From positions 3,162 to 67,161 of the forward strand of contig CAYURP010000012.1 in the NCBI GenBank assembly GCA_964447175.1: 64,000 nucleotides of DNA. Reading direction: 5' to 3'. Each line of letters begins with the position of its first letter. Positions within the stretch are counted from its first letter, which is position 1. The position numbers were made by a program, and so were the translations under genes. Shown here in pieces: positions 9,023 to 17,668 of the stretch. Source of the DNA: CAYURP01 sp964447175 (GTDB taxonomy: Bacteria; Zixibacteria; MSB-5A5; SM23-73-2). The notes under the pieces were generated by a model. The model did not search any database, was not told where the DNA came from, and was given only the letters and a program-made list of their open reading frames with translations.

Positions 9023-11161
9023 CTATCCAGCTTCTTTTCTTCTTCTCCACCAGGTGATAACCAAGCCTATCATCATAAAAATGGTTCCCAGCCAGACCAA
9101 GCCAATTAAAGGTTTTCTGCTCATCTCTAAAATTAAAGTCTCAGATGCCTCCTGGCTTATATCCACGATGCTGAGCGAGATAGCTTTGTTATCTGCATCG
9201 ATCTCCTCCAGATAAACCAATCCATCCCCTTCTGGAAGCTCTGCACCTCTTTGCGTCTTTTCACCCTCCATTCCCATAATCAGAGTGGGTACAATAACCT
9301 GTTTTTCCTCATTCCATGAGACTTCCAACCTGGCTCCCACCACCATCTTGCCCTCAACAGAATGGGGTACCATATCAAACTCAAGGAATCTTATCTTATA
9401 ATCTCTGAACTTTATATCCTCACCTTTTTTCATAACAAATGATTCTTCTTCTGTCTGGATCTCCAGGGGAGACAGGTAGAGATCACCCCAAATATTATAA
9501 TCGATATGGGGTGTTCTGACCACTCCATCCGTGTAATCGCTGTAATAAAATTTGGGCTTGGCTATGAAGTTATCCCTTCCCTTACTTACCTCCACCCTCA
9601 GCTCCTTTTCCTCAAGCCCCTGATATCTCAGATGATATCCCCAGATATCTTTTTCCTCTTCTTTAGGCAGATTAACTTTCACCGAGGAACTGTATGCTGA
9701 GGAAGTTATAACTCCGATCAGCAAAATGCCCAATCCAGTATGAGCAAGAAAACCTCCTGCAGTCAGTATGTTTGTCCTTATTCTTCTGATGAAGACGAAA
9801 AGATTAGCCATAAAAGCGAATATCCCCATACAGATGAATATCAGGTAAACCAGAGATCTTACACCCATAATTAAGGCTAAAAGGGTTAAAATTATGGATA
9901 ATGAAACTGGCAGTAAAATCTTTTTAGCAATTATTGAACCTTTCCAGGTTAAAAATGGTATTACCCCTAAAGTGAGTGCAATCAATATACCCAAAGGTAA
10001 GTTAGTTCTGATATAATAGATAGTACTTACTTTTGAGGGATTTCCTAAAAGTCCGGTTATTATAGGGGAAGACGTGCCCAAAAGTATCAGAACCGCACTT
10101 ACGCTTAAAAATACCATTCCCAGGATCACCCCGAAGCCCTGGGACAGGACGTTTCGATCTATTTTAGGTGAATTTATCTTTGGAGAACGCCAGAGCAACA
10201 ACCCCAGGGAAAAGATAATAAGAAGGATCATTCCGAAAATCAGATACAGGTTTATCCCTAAGTCGGTGAAGGAGTGCACGGAAAAATCAGCCAGAATGCC
10301 GGATCGGGTGAGAAAAGTTCCGTAGATAACCAAAAGGAAAACAAGTATAGCCAGAAAAAGGTTTGTTTTTCTCAAAGCCCCATCCGTTTTTTCGATTATC
10401 ACGCCGTGTAGAAAGACCAAAACGAAGATCCAGGGGATTAAGGATGCGTTTTCCACCGGGTCCCATCCCCAGTATCCCCCCCAGCCTAAAACTTTATATG
10501 CCCAATAACCGCCGACAAATATACCTGCCCCCAAAAAAAGTGCACCAAAGGAAGTCCAGGGCAGTGCTCGCTTGAGCCACGATTTGTAATTGTTTTTTAA
10601 AAGGGCTGCCAGAGCATAAGAGAAGGGAATGGCTAAAGCAGCATACCCCACAAAAATCAATGGCGGATGGATAACCATCCAGAAATCCTGAAGCAAGGGG
10701 TTTAATCCTCTTCCCTGCTCCGGTGCAAATCCCGGGACCAATTCAAAGGGCGATTTCTTCAAAAGCAAAATCAACAGGAATATCTGAACCACCAGATAGA
10801 AAAACATGGTATGGGATTTTAATTCGTCGTCTTTTTTTAAAAGAAAGACTCCCAGCCACACTCCGAAGAAAAGCCACAATAAAAACGTCCCCTCCTGTCC
10901 TGCCCAGAAGGATGACAAGAGATAAAACAAGGGTAAATCCGTGGAACTGTAACCATAAACATAGGAGAACTCAAAGTGATGACCCAGAAAAAGATAAAAA
11001 AGATAAAGGGTTGCAACTGTTATAAAGAAAACCAGAAGATAATACAAGGATTTGGCAATCCCAAAAGTCTTGGGATAAGCATCCCCGCTTTTAAGAAAAT
11101 GAAAAGCCGAAAAAAGCCCGGATAAAAGGCCCAGAACTAAAAGGAGATTTCCTAAAAACAT
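9023..11161 (-). CDS. ccmF: Cytochrome c haem lyase subunit CcmF
   Basis: Inner-membrane protein of 712 aa with many helices. It carries the tryptophan-rich haem-handling motif WGGYWGWDPVENASLIPW characteristic of the CcmF/CcmC/CcsA superfamily and ends with a periplasmic domain and a last helix. It passes haem from holo-CcmE to apocytochrome c at CXXCH sites. The ATG directly abuts the ccmE stop codon, so the two are translationally coupled. It is the last gene of the ccm operon; ccmG, ccmH and ccmI do not follow. Confidence 0.96.
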   Translation of the reverse strand: MFLGNLLLVLGLLSGLFSAFHFLKSGDAYPKTFGIAKSLYYLLVFFITVATLYLFYLFLGHHFEFSYVYGYSSTDLPLFYLLSSFWAGQEGTFLLWLFFGVWLGVFLLKKDDELKSHTMFFYLVVQIFLLILLLKKSPFELVPGFAPEQGRGLNPLLQDFWMVIHPPLIFVGYAALAIPFSYALAALLKNNYKSWLKRALPWTSFGALFLGAGIFVGGYWAYKVLGWGGYWGWDPVENASLIPWIFVLVFLHGVIIEKTDGALRKTNLFLAILVFLLVIYGTFLTRSGILADFSVHSFTDLGINLYLIFGMILLIIFSLGLLLWRSPKINSPKIDRNVLSQGFGVILGMVFLSVSAVLILLGTSSPIITGLLGNPSKVSTIYYIRTNLPLGILIALTLGVIPFLTWKGSIIAKKILLPVSLSIILTLLALIMGVRSLVYLIFICMGIFAFMANLFVFIRRIRTNILTAGGFLAHTGLGILLIGVITSSAYSSSVKVNLPKEEEKDIWGYHLRYQGLEEKELRVEVSKGRDNFIAKPKFYYSDYTDGVVRTPHIDYNIWGDLYLSPLEIQTEEESFVMKKGEDIKFRDYKIRFLEFDMVPHSVEGKMVVGARLEVSWNEEKQVIVPTLIMGMEGEKTQRGAELPEGDGLVYLEEIDADNKAISLSIVDISQEASETLILEMSRKPLIGLVWLGTIFMMIGLVITWWRRRKEAG

Positions 11162-11530
11162 CTACAACTCACTTCCCTGATATTTGGAGGGGCATTTGAC
11201 CAGAACCTGATTGGCTACGAATTTCCCTTCCCCGTATTTTCCAATAACCACCACATCAGTTGCCTGCTCGAAATTGGCTGGTTTGGTCCCATCGAACACC
11301 ACATCCAGAGCATCGCCTTCAGGATCCCTTAAGGTGAAATGAAAGAGGTGAGTCGTGGTATCGTAAGTACTCTCACCTTGAGCCACCTTACCGATTACCT
11401 GAACTATAGCATCCATACTTTTAGCCTCTTCAAAGCTGACATAAGGGGTTAGGCTTTTCTTGAAGGAAAATGTACCGAAAATCACAAACACTAAAATTAT
11501 GATGATACCGATTAGAACTTTGATATTCAT
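11162..11530 (-). CDS. ccmE: Haem chaperone CcmE, Cys-type (CXXXY)
   Basis: Periplasmic haem chaperone of 122 aa with one N-terminal membrane anchor (residues 4-20) and the OB-fold beta-barrel (HFTLRDPEGDALDVVFDG). In Escherichia coli CcmE the haem is attached to His in HXXXY. Here the equivalent motif is Cys113-P-S-K-Tyr117, so the attaching residue is Cys. Cys-type CcmE is known from some archaea and sulfate-reducing Deltaproteobacteria (System I*), where CcmH is usually absent, in agreement with this operon. The start ATG overlaps the stop of the small ccmD gene (ATGA). Confidence 0.94.
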   Translation of the reverse strand: MNIKVLIGIIIILVFVIFGTFSFKKSLTPYVSFEEAKSMDAIVQVIGKVAQGESTYDTTTHLFHFTLRDPEGDALDVVFDGTKPANFEQATDVVVIGKYGEGKFVANQVLVKCPSKYQGSEL

Positions 11531-11634
11531 CTTCTCCTCAGCTCCTTTATTTTCCTATCCAGCCTTAAAAGATAAAAAAAGATTCCAATCCAGACAATCA
11601 ATGATACGATCATAACCACAAAATTCGAGCACAT
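11527..11634 (-). CDS. ccmD: CcmD-like small membrane protein
   Basis: A 35-aa gene between ccmC and ccmE. It has one hydrophobic helix (residues 5-23, with IVSLIVWIGIFFYLL) followed by the basic tail RLDRKIKELRRR, the pattern of CcmD proteins, which help release holo-CcmE from the CcmABC complex. The ATG lies two bases after the ccmC stop, with AAGGAG inside the end of ccmC as ribosome-binding site, and its TGA overlaps the ccmE ATG. Position and topology make the call strong despite the small size. Confidence 0.85.
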   Translation of the reverse strand: MCSNFVVMIVSLIVWIGIFFYLLRLDRKIKELRRR

Positions 11635-11636
11635 AA

Positions 11637-12281
11637 TCACTCCTTTTCTTTCTCTTTTGTATTAAGTAAAATCTCCAGTTTATGGATCCAAAAAAATATC
11701 AGGCTAAATCCCAGAATCGAACTCAGGAAAACTAAAAGATAAGGCAGGGGAAGCTGGAATTTAAATTGGGTATCAACTACCGATTGGGTTGGGTGAAGTG
11801 ATTGGTAAACCCGGGGTATCACAAAGACCAAAAAGGGAACGGTGAGAAATGCTAAAATGGAGTAAACAGCAGAAAGGGATGCTTTTCTCTCCTGGATTTC
11901 AACTGCTGATCGCAAGGCGAAATAAGCACCATAGATCAAAACCAGTATGAAAATGGAGGTTTCCCTGGGATCCCAGTTCCAGAAAGACCCCCAGGTGTTT
12001 TTGGCAAATATCATCCCGGTAATCATAGCTAAAATACAAAACAAAAAGCCTAATCTGGCTGCAGCTGCTGCTTGAACATCGTATTTCAACTCTTTTTTTC
12101 TCAAAAGAAAAATGCTATTTATCATTGAAATGAAAAATGCCAGAACCGCCACCCAGGCTACCGGCACGTGAAAAAAGAAGATTCGGGAGACATCTCCTAG
12201 TTCTTTTTGAGGAGGTGACATCAAAAAAACTGCGCTTATAACAACGCTTAACAGAAATCCTGTAAGTATCTTCCAGATCAT
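11637..12281 (-). CDS. ccmC: Haem-handling membrane protein CcmC
   Basis: 214 aa with six predicted helices. The tryptophan-rich segment WGSFWNWDPRETS and the flanking histidines in FFHVPVAW and SLHPTQS are the haem-binding signature of CcmC, which loads haem onto CcmE with CcmAB and CcmD. It lies between ccmB and ccmD in the same transcription unit. The basic/acidic tail ending KEKEKE contains the ribosome-binding site of ccmD. Confidence 0.96.
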   Translation of the reverse strand: MIWKILTGFLLSVVISAVFLMSPPQKELGDVSRIFFFHVPVAWVAVLAFFISMINSIFLLRKKELKYDVQAAAAARLGFLFCILAMITGMIFAKNTWGSFWNWDPRETSIFILVLIYGAYFALRSAVEIQERKASLSAVYSILAFLTVPFLVFVIPRVYQSLHPTQSVVDTQFKFQLPLPYLLVFLSSILGFSLIFFWIHKLEILLNTKEKEKE

Positions 12282-12325
12282 TTTTCTGATAATCTAAAAA
12301 CTAACAACTAATTACTAACAACTGT

Positions 12326-13009
12326 TCATTCTCTCCAGACATAATCGAATAATAAAAACGAACCCACCCCCATCACCCCACAATAGGATATCAAAAACTT
12401 AAGTTCGTTTAATCCTTGAGAAAATTTAGAACCATCGAAAGCCAGGTTAGTTCCCTGAATAACCGTAATCAACAGAGGTAAAAGTATGGGAAAGGACAAA
12501 ACCGCAAATAGTGCTCCCTTAACCCGGGCTTTTGACACAATAGCCGCAATGATAGTCGTGGCACAAACCAAACCGATTGTACCTAAAATAACCACTAAAA
12601 GAAACAATCCAAAACTTCTGATCTTAACATTTAATAGAATTAGAAACAATGGAATTATTATGATCTCCAGAAGGAACAAAAGAATTAAATTAAAGCATAA
12701 TTTACCTAAAAAGATACTTTCATTGGAGGCAACCAACTTCAATAAATTCACCGTCTTGGTTTCCTCCTCCTTGATAAAGACCTGAGCTAAACCTGACATA
12801 GCCGAGAAGAAAATTATGATCCAGAAAAGTGAGGCAAGTATTTTGGCAGTTAAAAAAAACTGTCCCACTGAAAAGCTGACTACAGTTAATGTGATAACCG
12901 CAAACATCACCAGGGCATTAAGCCCGTATCTGGTGCGCAGCTCAGATTTTAAGTCCTTTTGAAAAACCCAAAAGGTTTCAATCATCCAGCTGGAGGATTT
13001 GATCTCCAT
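12326..13009 (-). CDS. ccmB: Haem ABC exporter permease CcmB
   Basis: 227 aa with six predicted membrane helices. It is the permease partner of CcmA in the complex that uses ATP to release holo-CcmE. The coding start lies inside the end of ccmA (32-bp overlap), typical of coupled ABC subunits. An internal run FIKEEETKTVNLLKL matches the cytoplasmic loop of CcmB. Forty-four bases separate it from ccmC and contain a low-complexity AACTAA-type tract. Confidence 0.93.
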   Translation of the reverse strand: MEIKSSSWMIETFWVFQKDLKSELRTRYGLNALVMFAVITLTVVSFSVGQFFLTAKILASLFWIIIFFSAMSGLAQVFIKEEETKTVNLLKLVASNESIFLGKLCFNLILLFLLEIIIIPLFLILLNVKIRSFGLFLLVVILGTIGLVCATTIIAAIVSKARVKGALFAVLSFPILLPLLITVIQGTNLAFDGSKFSQGLNELKFLISYCGVMGVGSFLLFDYVWRE

Positions 13010-13595
13010 ATTCTTTCTCTTCCTTGTTGCTTGTAGCCCAGATTAAAATCCCCCTTTGCTTCTGGTCCTGGACAACCCTTTCCAGATATAGAATTCCCTC
13101 CTCATCCAGATTAGCTTTTGGCTCGTCCAAAAGCAAGACCAGAGGCTCCTTTATAAGAGCACTTACATATTTCAATCGCTGCTTCATTCCCGAGGAAAAA
13201 GAGCCCAAAAGATCATAAGCCCTTTTTTCCAGACCCACCTGATCCACTTTATCAATCATATCTTTCTCTTTAAGATCAAAACCCTGGACTTTGGATAAAA
13301 ACATAAGATTTTCCAGAGCAGTCAACTCATCATAGAGGTTCAGATCAGGTGCCACTAAACTAATGACCTTTTGAAGTCTTCCTCCTTTCAAATCATCTCC
13401 ATTTAAAGCATAGTGTATCTCCCCATTGCTCGGGGACAGAATTCCAGATAGAATTCTCAATAAGGTAGTCTTACCAGAGCCATTTTTGCCAATAACTACC
13501 AGGGTGTTTCCCTGGTTCAGTTCAAAATTCAATCCCCTGAAAACGCATCTCTGTTCAAAATATCGGGTTAAGTTTTTTGCCTTTAATTCAATCAT
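12978..13595 (-). CDS. ccmA: Haem ABC exporter ATP-binding protein CcmA
   Basis: 205-aa ABC ATPase. Walker A is GKNGSGKTTLL (residues about 37-47), the signature is FSSGMKQRLK and Walker B is LVLLLDEPKANLD. It powers the CcmABCD complex of cytochrome c maturation. It is the first gene of the ccm operon, with a sigma-70-like promoter 22 bases before its ATG. Order ccmA-B-C-D-E-F is complete for these six genes. Confidence 0.95.
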   Translation of the reverse strand: MIELKAKNLTRYFEQRCVFRGLNFELNQGNTLVVIGKNGSGKTTLLRILSGILSPSNGEIHYALNGDDLKGGRLQKVISLVAPDLNLYDELTALENLMFLSKVQGFDLKEKDMIDKVDQVGLEKRAYDLLGSFSSGMKQRLKYVSALIKEPLVLLLDEPKANLDEEGILYLERVVQDQKQRGILIWATSNKEEKEYGDQILQLDD

Positions 13596-13616
13596 TTATA
13601 ATATAATTTAGAGATT

Positions 13617-13644
13617 AATCTAAGGAAATAACTGGGGATGTCAA
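13617..13644 (-). promoter_or_regulatory. Promoter of the ccm operon
   Basis: Minus-strand TTGACA (13639-13644), spacer 16, TAGATT (13617-13622), ending 22 bases upstream of the ccmA ATG. The leader would be very short. Confidence 0.6.
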
Positions 13645-13746
13645 GTCAAAAGGCAATGTTCAAATTATTCCTGAAAAGTTGTAGAAATACCCAAAACGGG
13701 TCTTGACTATAATTCCACCACCAACTAAAATAAATTGGAGAATGTT

Positions 13747-14041
13747 GTAGGGGAGTCCCTTGTGGGCTCCCGAAAGACATATTTACGTAACCGGTAGCCC
13801 CACCTTGCCCCCAAGGTGGGGTTTGTTATGTAGTGGAAAGTGTAGCTTTCCATTCTTTTCTTATAGTATTTATCAATAGAGGTCTAAAAACCTCCTCACA
13901 TTTTTTATTTTGTCTTTCGTAGCGTTCGGGTTTATCCCGGGCATTCGTTTCTTTGGAGTGCAAAAACTTGTTTTTGCAATAGCAATCCATATGGATTACG
14001 CTTCAACAGACTCCAATTCGCCCAATGAATTGGGCAACTAC
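13747..14041. repeat. Cluster of GTAG-headed hairpins
   Basis: Plus-strand elements: GTAG 13747 with GGGAG/CTCCC arms; GTAG 13794 with CCCCACCTTG/CAAGGTGGGG (13798-13821); GTAG 13830 with TGGAAAG/CTTTCCA (13834-13852); GTAG 13919 with CGGG-TTTAT-CCCG. Minus-strand element: GTAG 14041-14038 with GCCCAAT/ATTGGGC (14020-14035). Other hairpins without GTAG lie between (TGCAAAAAC/TTTTTGCA near 13958; AATCCATATGGATT near 13984). No gene was seen in 13645-14061. Confidence 0.75.
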
Positions 14042-14061
14042 ATTTCTATTATTTACAAAAC

Positions 14062-14096
14062 AAAAAGGGCGGAGAGAAATGTCTCCGTCCCTTTTT
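14062..14096. terminator. Terminator for the papain-like protease gene
   Basis: Stem AAAAAGGGCGGAGA/TCTCCGTCCCTTTTT with one bulged base and a short loop. It has an A-run on one side and a T-run on the other, so it can work in both directions. It lies about 27 bases beyond the stop at 14123. Confidence 0.85.
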
Positions 14097-14122
14097 AGAT
14101 TCATATCCTCCAATTCAACCCT

Positions 14123-16549
14123 TTATGGGGTTGAACATAATGGTGCTGGTCCATTCCTAAAAAGATAATTGATGAGATAAACAACATCAGCTATTGTTAC
14201 TTCATTATCGCCATTTATGTCACCACAGGTGGTGTATGGCTCGGGCAGGCATTTGGGTGGAACTCCGCTCTTTAGGATGTAGTTTACCAGATAAACGACA
14301 TCCACTATATCAGCAACAGTATCGTTGTTTACGTCTCCGCAAAGCGGGGCACACTCAAATATCCAGACTTGGAAGTCGTCAATGCCTGCCTCCACAACCG
14401 AACCGTCGCCCAGATCCGAAGCTTCAAAACGAACCTTAACCTGATTGGTCGGAGTGACGAAATCGCCTACCATAAAGGTATGTTCATTCCAACCGTCGGA
14501 GGTTGCAGGACCAATGGTCTCAACCAGATTCCAGTTGGTACCGTCGTCGTTGGAGACATAGACTTTAAACAGGTCGTTGTTAGGATCATTCCCATAATAA
14601 TTAGTATACCACAAGGCGTAATGAACTACGGCGTCACTACCCCAGGTTAGATCCAGAATTGGCGAGATTAACCAGGTAATCCCATCATCCACATCGGAGT
14701 TACCATATTCATTATCCGTGAGGTAACACTGACCCGAGCCGTCGAAATCGGTAGGTGGATCACCTCGCTCGCCGCCGCCAGCCGGAACACCGCGATCCCA
14801 TTGACCATCAGTAATATAGGGATCATTTTCCACGCTCCAGCCCAAATCGGTCTCGAAGCTATCAGCCCAGATAGGAAAAAGTTCCCCAACAATGGATGAA
14901 TAAGTGTTAGCAGGAGCGTTAGCGGGTTGATACATTACCCCGGCTTCAGCAGCTTCGGCACTGAAATAGTATTCGGGCGTATCATCACAACTGGGTGCTG
15001 GTAACGTAGCCTGGTATAGATCGCCACCTAAAGGTGTCAATTCTGAGGTAAGATAGGTACCTTCATCATAACGGTAATGAAGCCTTCCTGTGCCCGGGAC
15101 ATAAGTATCGCCGATTTCCTCAATCTGTACTGTAATTGTGGTAGGAACATTGGGATCGATGTATTCAGGTGTCCCCTCTGGTAACAGTATTTGCAATGGA
15201 CGTATAACCTTACTTAAACCCTTGATGCAGAAGTTTAACGTTCCGGTCCATAGTGAATCCTCATAGTAGTAGAGATCCATCCAGGTTGAGCCCTCGTGGT
15301 AATAACTCTGTCCGGGTTCGGCCACTGAATTCACAATGGCCTGATATCTTGCGCCCAATAAAACGGGAACATCCGAGGTTCGGTCATAGGCCTGACCTCC
15401 ATCCGAGAGCTGCAGGTAAATATAGAAATCATCACCCTGTGTCACCGTTAGTGTGGTATCTAAATCAACTGTGTGAAATCCGGTAAACTCAATGAAGCCA
15501 GATTTTGTGGTGAGTTCGTCCAGAAGTTCTCCGCCTTCGAAACGATCGTAGATTTTCACCATGTAGTCCACGCTGTCCGTAGAGGTGTAGAAGCTGACTG
15601 CAGTTAACACTTCCTTACCCTGAGTAACCCCCACTCCAGTGAAGGCGTTGAAAGCCTCGCTACAATCCTCTTTAGTGTCCCGCCACCCGTGATAATCGTG
15701 ATAGTAGACGTGATCATAAGCCATGCGTTGGACATTGTGCAAAGAAACTGCACCCATCTCCGGATGCTGGCAGGAGTGCTTATCATAATAGGAAATCCAG
15801 AAATAGCCATCCAGACCCCAGCTGCTTCCCCAGCTGTTCTTGCACAGCCAGGCTCCGGGCTGGGGAGCCTGGGTAACCCGATTGTCATCCCATCCCACAA
15901 TAGCCACAGCATGATTGGGATCATAGGTACTGCTGGGCGGCTGATAATGGTTATAATTGGCGTCGATAAAGGATGCATCATAACACATACAGGTCCCCAT
16001 AACCCCTTCATCCATTATCTTCTGTTTAATGGTATTAATGTTACTCAAATCCGTCTGGGCCACAAACCACTCAATGTCCCGGGCATAATAGTGGTGATAA
16101 CTGGTGTCGGTTCTTTCTGGGGCTGTGCCATAGGATTGTCCATCAATATCCCTTACCGCCCCCTCACCGCGGGATAGATAGGCTGAGGTAACCAGATAAT
16201 CCCCACCTTGATGTACCGTAAGACCACTACCACCCGGATCGTCATCGTTGTTGAAGGTATTGAATCCGTTCCACCAATCCAAATGGTATTCAGCCAGATT
16301 CGGCTCTCCGGTTTCACCTGCTGCTGTCCAGTTCCCCGTCATAAGCAGGTTGCCCTCCATGGAAGCCATAGCTCCATGCGTCCAGCAGGTGCCTCCGGTC
16401 TGGCTCTTAACAGAGCTCACGTAGTTATTGCCTCCCACATCTCGTAAATCAAAGGAGCTGGGAGGATCTGCCAAAGAGGTGGTAAAAAAAGACATGGCAA
16501 AAAAGACGATTAAGACAAAGCTGACAAAAATCCTCATACGTTTCAGCAT
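14123..16549 (-). CDS. Secreted papain-family (C1) protease with lectin-like domain and dockerin
   Basis: 808-aa exported protein. Residues 7-27 are a signal peptide. Residues 30-255 are a C1A papain fold: Gln50 and Cys55 (GGTCWTHGAMASME), His213 (NHAVAIVGWDD) and Asn238 (CKNSWGSSWG). The next about 110 residues resemble the lectin-like domain that follows bacterial C1 peptidases. A later beta-sandwich (residues about 590-735) looks like an exported accessory domain. Two dockerin segments end the protein (CGDVNNDTVADIVDVVYLVN and CGDINGDNEVTIADVVYLIN). No propeptide was recognised. It is monocistronic, with its own promoter and terminator. Likely an extracellular or surface protease. Confidence 0.9.
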   Translation of the reverse strand: MLKRMRIFVSFVLIVFFAMSFFTTSLADPPSSFDLRDVGGNNYVSSVKSQTGGTCWTHGAMASMEGNLLMTGNWTAAGETGEPNLAEYHLDWWNGFNTFNNDDDPGGSGLTVHQGGDYLVTSAYLSRGEGAVRDIDGQSYGTAPERTDTSYHHYYARDIEWFVAQTDLSNINTIKQKIMDEGVMGTCMCYDASFIDANYNHYQPPSSTYDPNHAVAIVGWDDNRVTQAPQPGAWLCKNSWGSSWGLDGYFWISYYDKHSCQHPEMGAVSLHNVQRMAYDHVYYHDYHGWRDTKEDCSEAFNAFTGVGVTQGKEVLTAVSFYTSTDSVDYMVKIYDRFEGGELLDELTTKSGFIEFTGFHTVDLDTTLTVTQGDDFYIYLQLSDGGQAYDRTSDVPVLLGARYQAIVNSVAEPGQSYYHEGSTWMDLYYYEDSLWTGTLNFCIKGLSKVIRPLQILLPEGTPEYIDPNVPTTITVQIEEIGDTYVPGTGRLHYRYDEGTYLTSELTPLGGDLYQATLPAPSCDDTPEYYFSAEAAEAGVMYQPANAPANTYSSIVGELFPIWADSFETDLGWSVENDPYITDGQWDRGVPAGGGERGDPPTDFDGSGQCYLTDNEYGNSDVDDGITWLISPILDLTWGSDAVVHYALWYTNYYGNDPNNDLFKVYVSNDDGTNWNLVETIGPATSDGWNEHTFMVGDFVTPTNQVKVRFEASDLGDGSVVEAGIDDFQVWIFECAPLCGDVNNDTVADIVDVVYLVNYILKSGVPPKCLPEPYTTCGDINGDNEVTIADVVYLINYLFRNGPAPLCSTP

Positions 16550-16620
16550 GTTTAAGTCCTTTGTTAATAAATTAATGTTTATATTCTAAAGCCAAAACAC
16601 TTGGCAGGTTAAATTAATAT

Positions 16621-16643
16621 GGTAGAAGCCAACTTCTCCCTAC
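16621..16643 (-). repeat. GTAG-headed hairpin in the protease leader
   Basis: On the minus strand GTAG (16643-16640) is followed by GGAGAAG-TTGG-CTTCTACC. It lies in the untranslated leader of the papain-like protease gene. Confidence 0.5.
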
Positions 16644-16683
16644 AACTCAAAAAATCTTAAGTTGCATTCCCACTTTTATCAAT

Positions 16684-16713
16684 TTAATATAACTGTTTAC
16701 ACAAAAATGTCAA
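16684..16713 (-). promoter_or_regulatory. Promoter of the papain-like protease gene
   Basis: Minus-strand TTGACA (16708-16713), spacer 18, TATTAA (16684-16689). It predicts a leader of about 128 nt. The rest of the 16550-16875 gap is AT-rich with no gene seen. Confidence 0.65.
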
Positions 16714-16875
16714 GAGTTGTTCTTGATCTAAAAATGAGAAAATGCGAAGTGATTTGAGATAACTCCATTAACAGAAGTTTATAGAATGTTATATCTTAAT
16801 TAGGACAAGTCACAACAATCTTAAGGATTTAAGATCTAAAACCTGAAAGCCCCCCATAGACAATTAAAGGAAGAT

Positions 16876-17592
16876 TTATCTTATAATGTCACCTATTCTT
16901 TCCCATCTGACCCTTTTGTAAAAATGGGTGATATTATAAAACAGGGAACCCGGATAGGATAAGGGATTAACCCAGCTGAATTCCGGAGCTTTGGGATCCG
17001 GTGCCCAGGATAGATGCAGGACCATAGCTTTGCCCAGGAGATATTTTCTCTCCAGAGGTCCCCAGAAGCGGCTGTCGTAACTATTATCCCGATTATCTCC
17101 CATTACAAAGATATAACCCCCAGGAATCTTGTAGGGACCATAGTTGTCCCGGTTGGAAACCGTAGATTGCAGTATCCTGGGATCTGTATGCTTGAGTTCT
17201 GTAGGTTCAGGAAATTTTTCACCATCCACATAAATTACCTTATTACGAATCTCCACCACCTGGCCCCCAACGGCAATACATCTTTTGATGTAGTTCACTG
17301 ACGGATTGCCCGGATATTTGAATATCACCACATCCCCTGGCTTAGGCTCCCTGACAGCTGGTAAATGCGCATCGATCAAAGGAACCTTTGCCCCATAAAT
17401 GAACTTGTTAGCTAAAAGAAAATCACCTATTAGAAGAGTATCTTCCATTGAGCTGGAGGGAATCTTATAAGCTTCAACCACAGAACATTTTATCACCAAA
17501 GCCAGAATTAAAGCTACTGCAAAGGATTCAATATATTCCCTGAATACTGACTTTTTTCTCACCTCAGGTGTTTTTGGGATGTTCCTTTTCAT
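16876..17592 (-). CDS. lepB: Signal peptidase I
   Basis: 238-aa inner-membrane serine protease that removes Sec and Tat signal peptides. One N-terminal helix (residues 22-40) precedes the catalytic Ser48 in IPSSSMEDTL. The general base Lys103 is in YIKRCIAVGGQ. Box D/E, GDNRDNSYDSRFWG, is complete. The gene lies 76 bases downstream of the multihaem cytochrome gene on the same strand and may be cotranscribed with it. Confidence 0.96.
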   Translation of the reverse strand: MKRNIPKTPEVRKKSVFREYIESFAVALILALVIKCSVVEAYKIPSSSMEDTLLIGDFLLANKFIYGAKVPLIDAHLPAVREPKPGDVVIFKYPGNPSVNYIKRCIAVGGQVVEIRNKVIYVDGEKFPEPTELKHTDPRILQSTVSNRDNYGPYKIPGGYIFVMGDNRDNSYDSRFWGPLERKYLLGKAMVLHLSWAPDPKAPEFSWVNPLSYPGSLFYNITHFYKRVRWERIGDIIR

Positions 17593-17668
17593 ATTCTTAA
17601 ATTAATACGACTATTTGGGCGAATTGTTTCACTCTCTTATTAAATTCAACATCAGTCAAACCAAATGA

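Noticed and set aside
8985..9023. AACTAACAACC-type tract, also near 12297-12322, as a possible direct-repeat array
   Set aside because: Low-complexity sequence of a few units with no fixed period; not a CRISPR array or binding-site array.
15689..16177. A 162-codon plus-strand frame within the papain-like gene
   Set aside because: Antisense to the catalytic domain; the reverse strand carries the Cys/His/Asn triad and a coherent protein.
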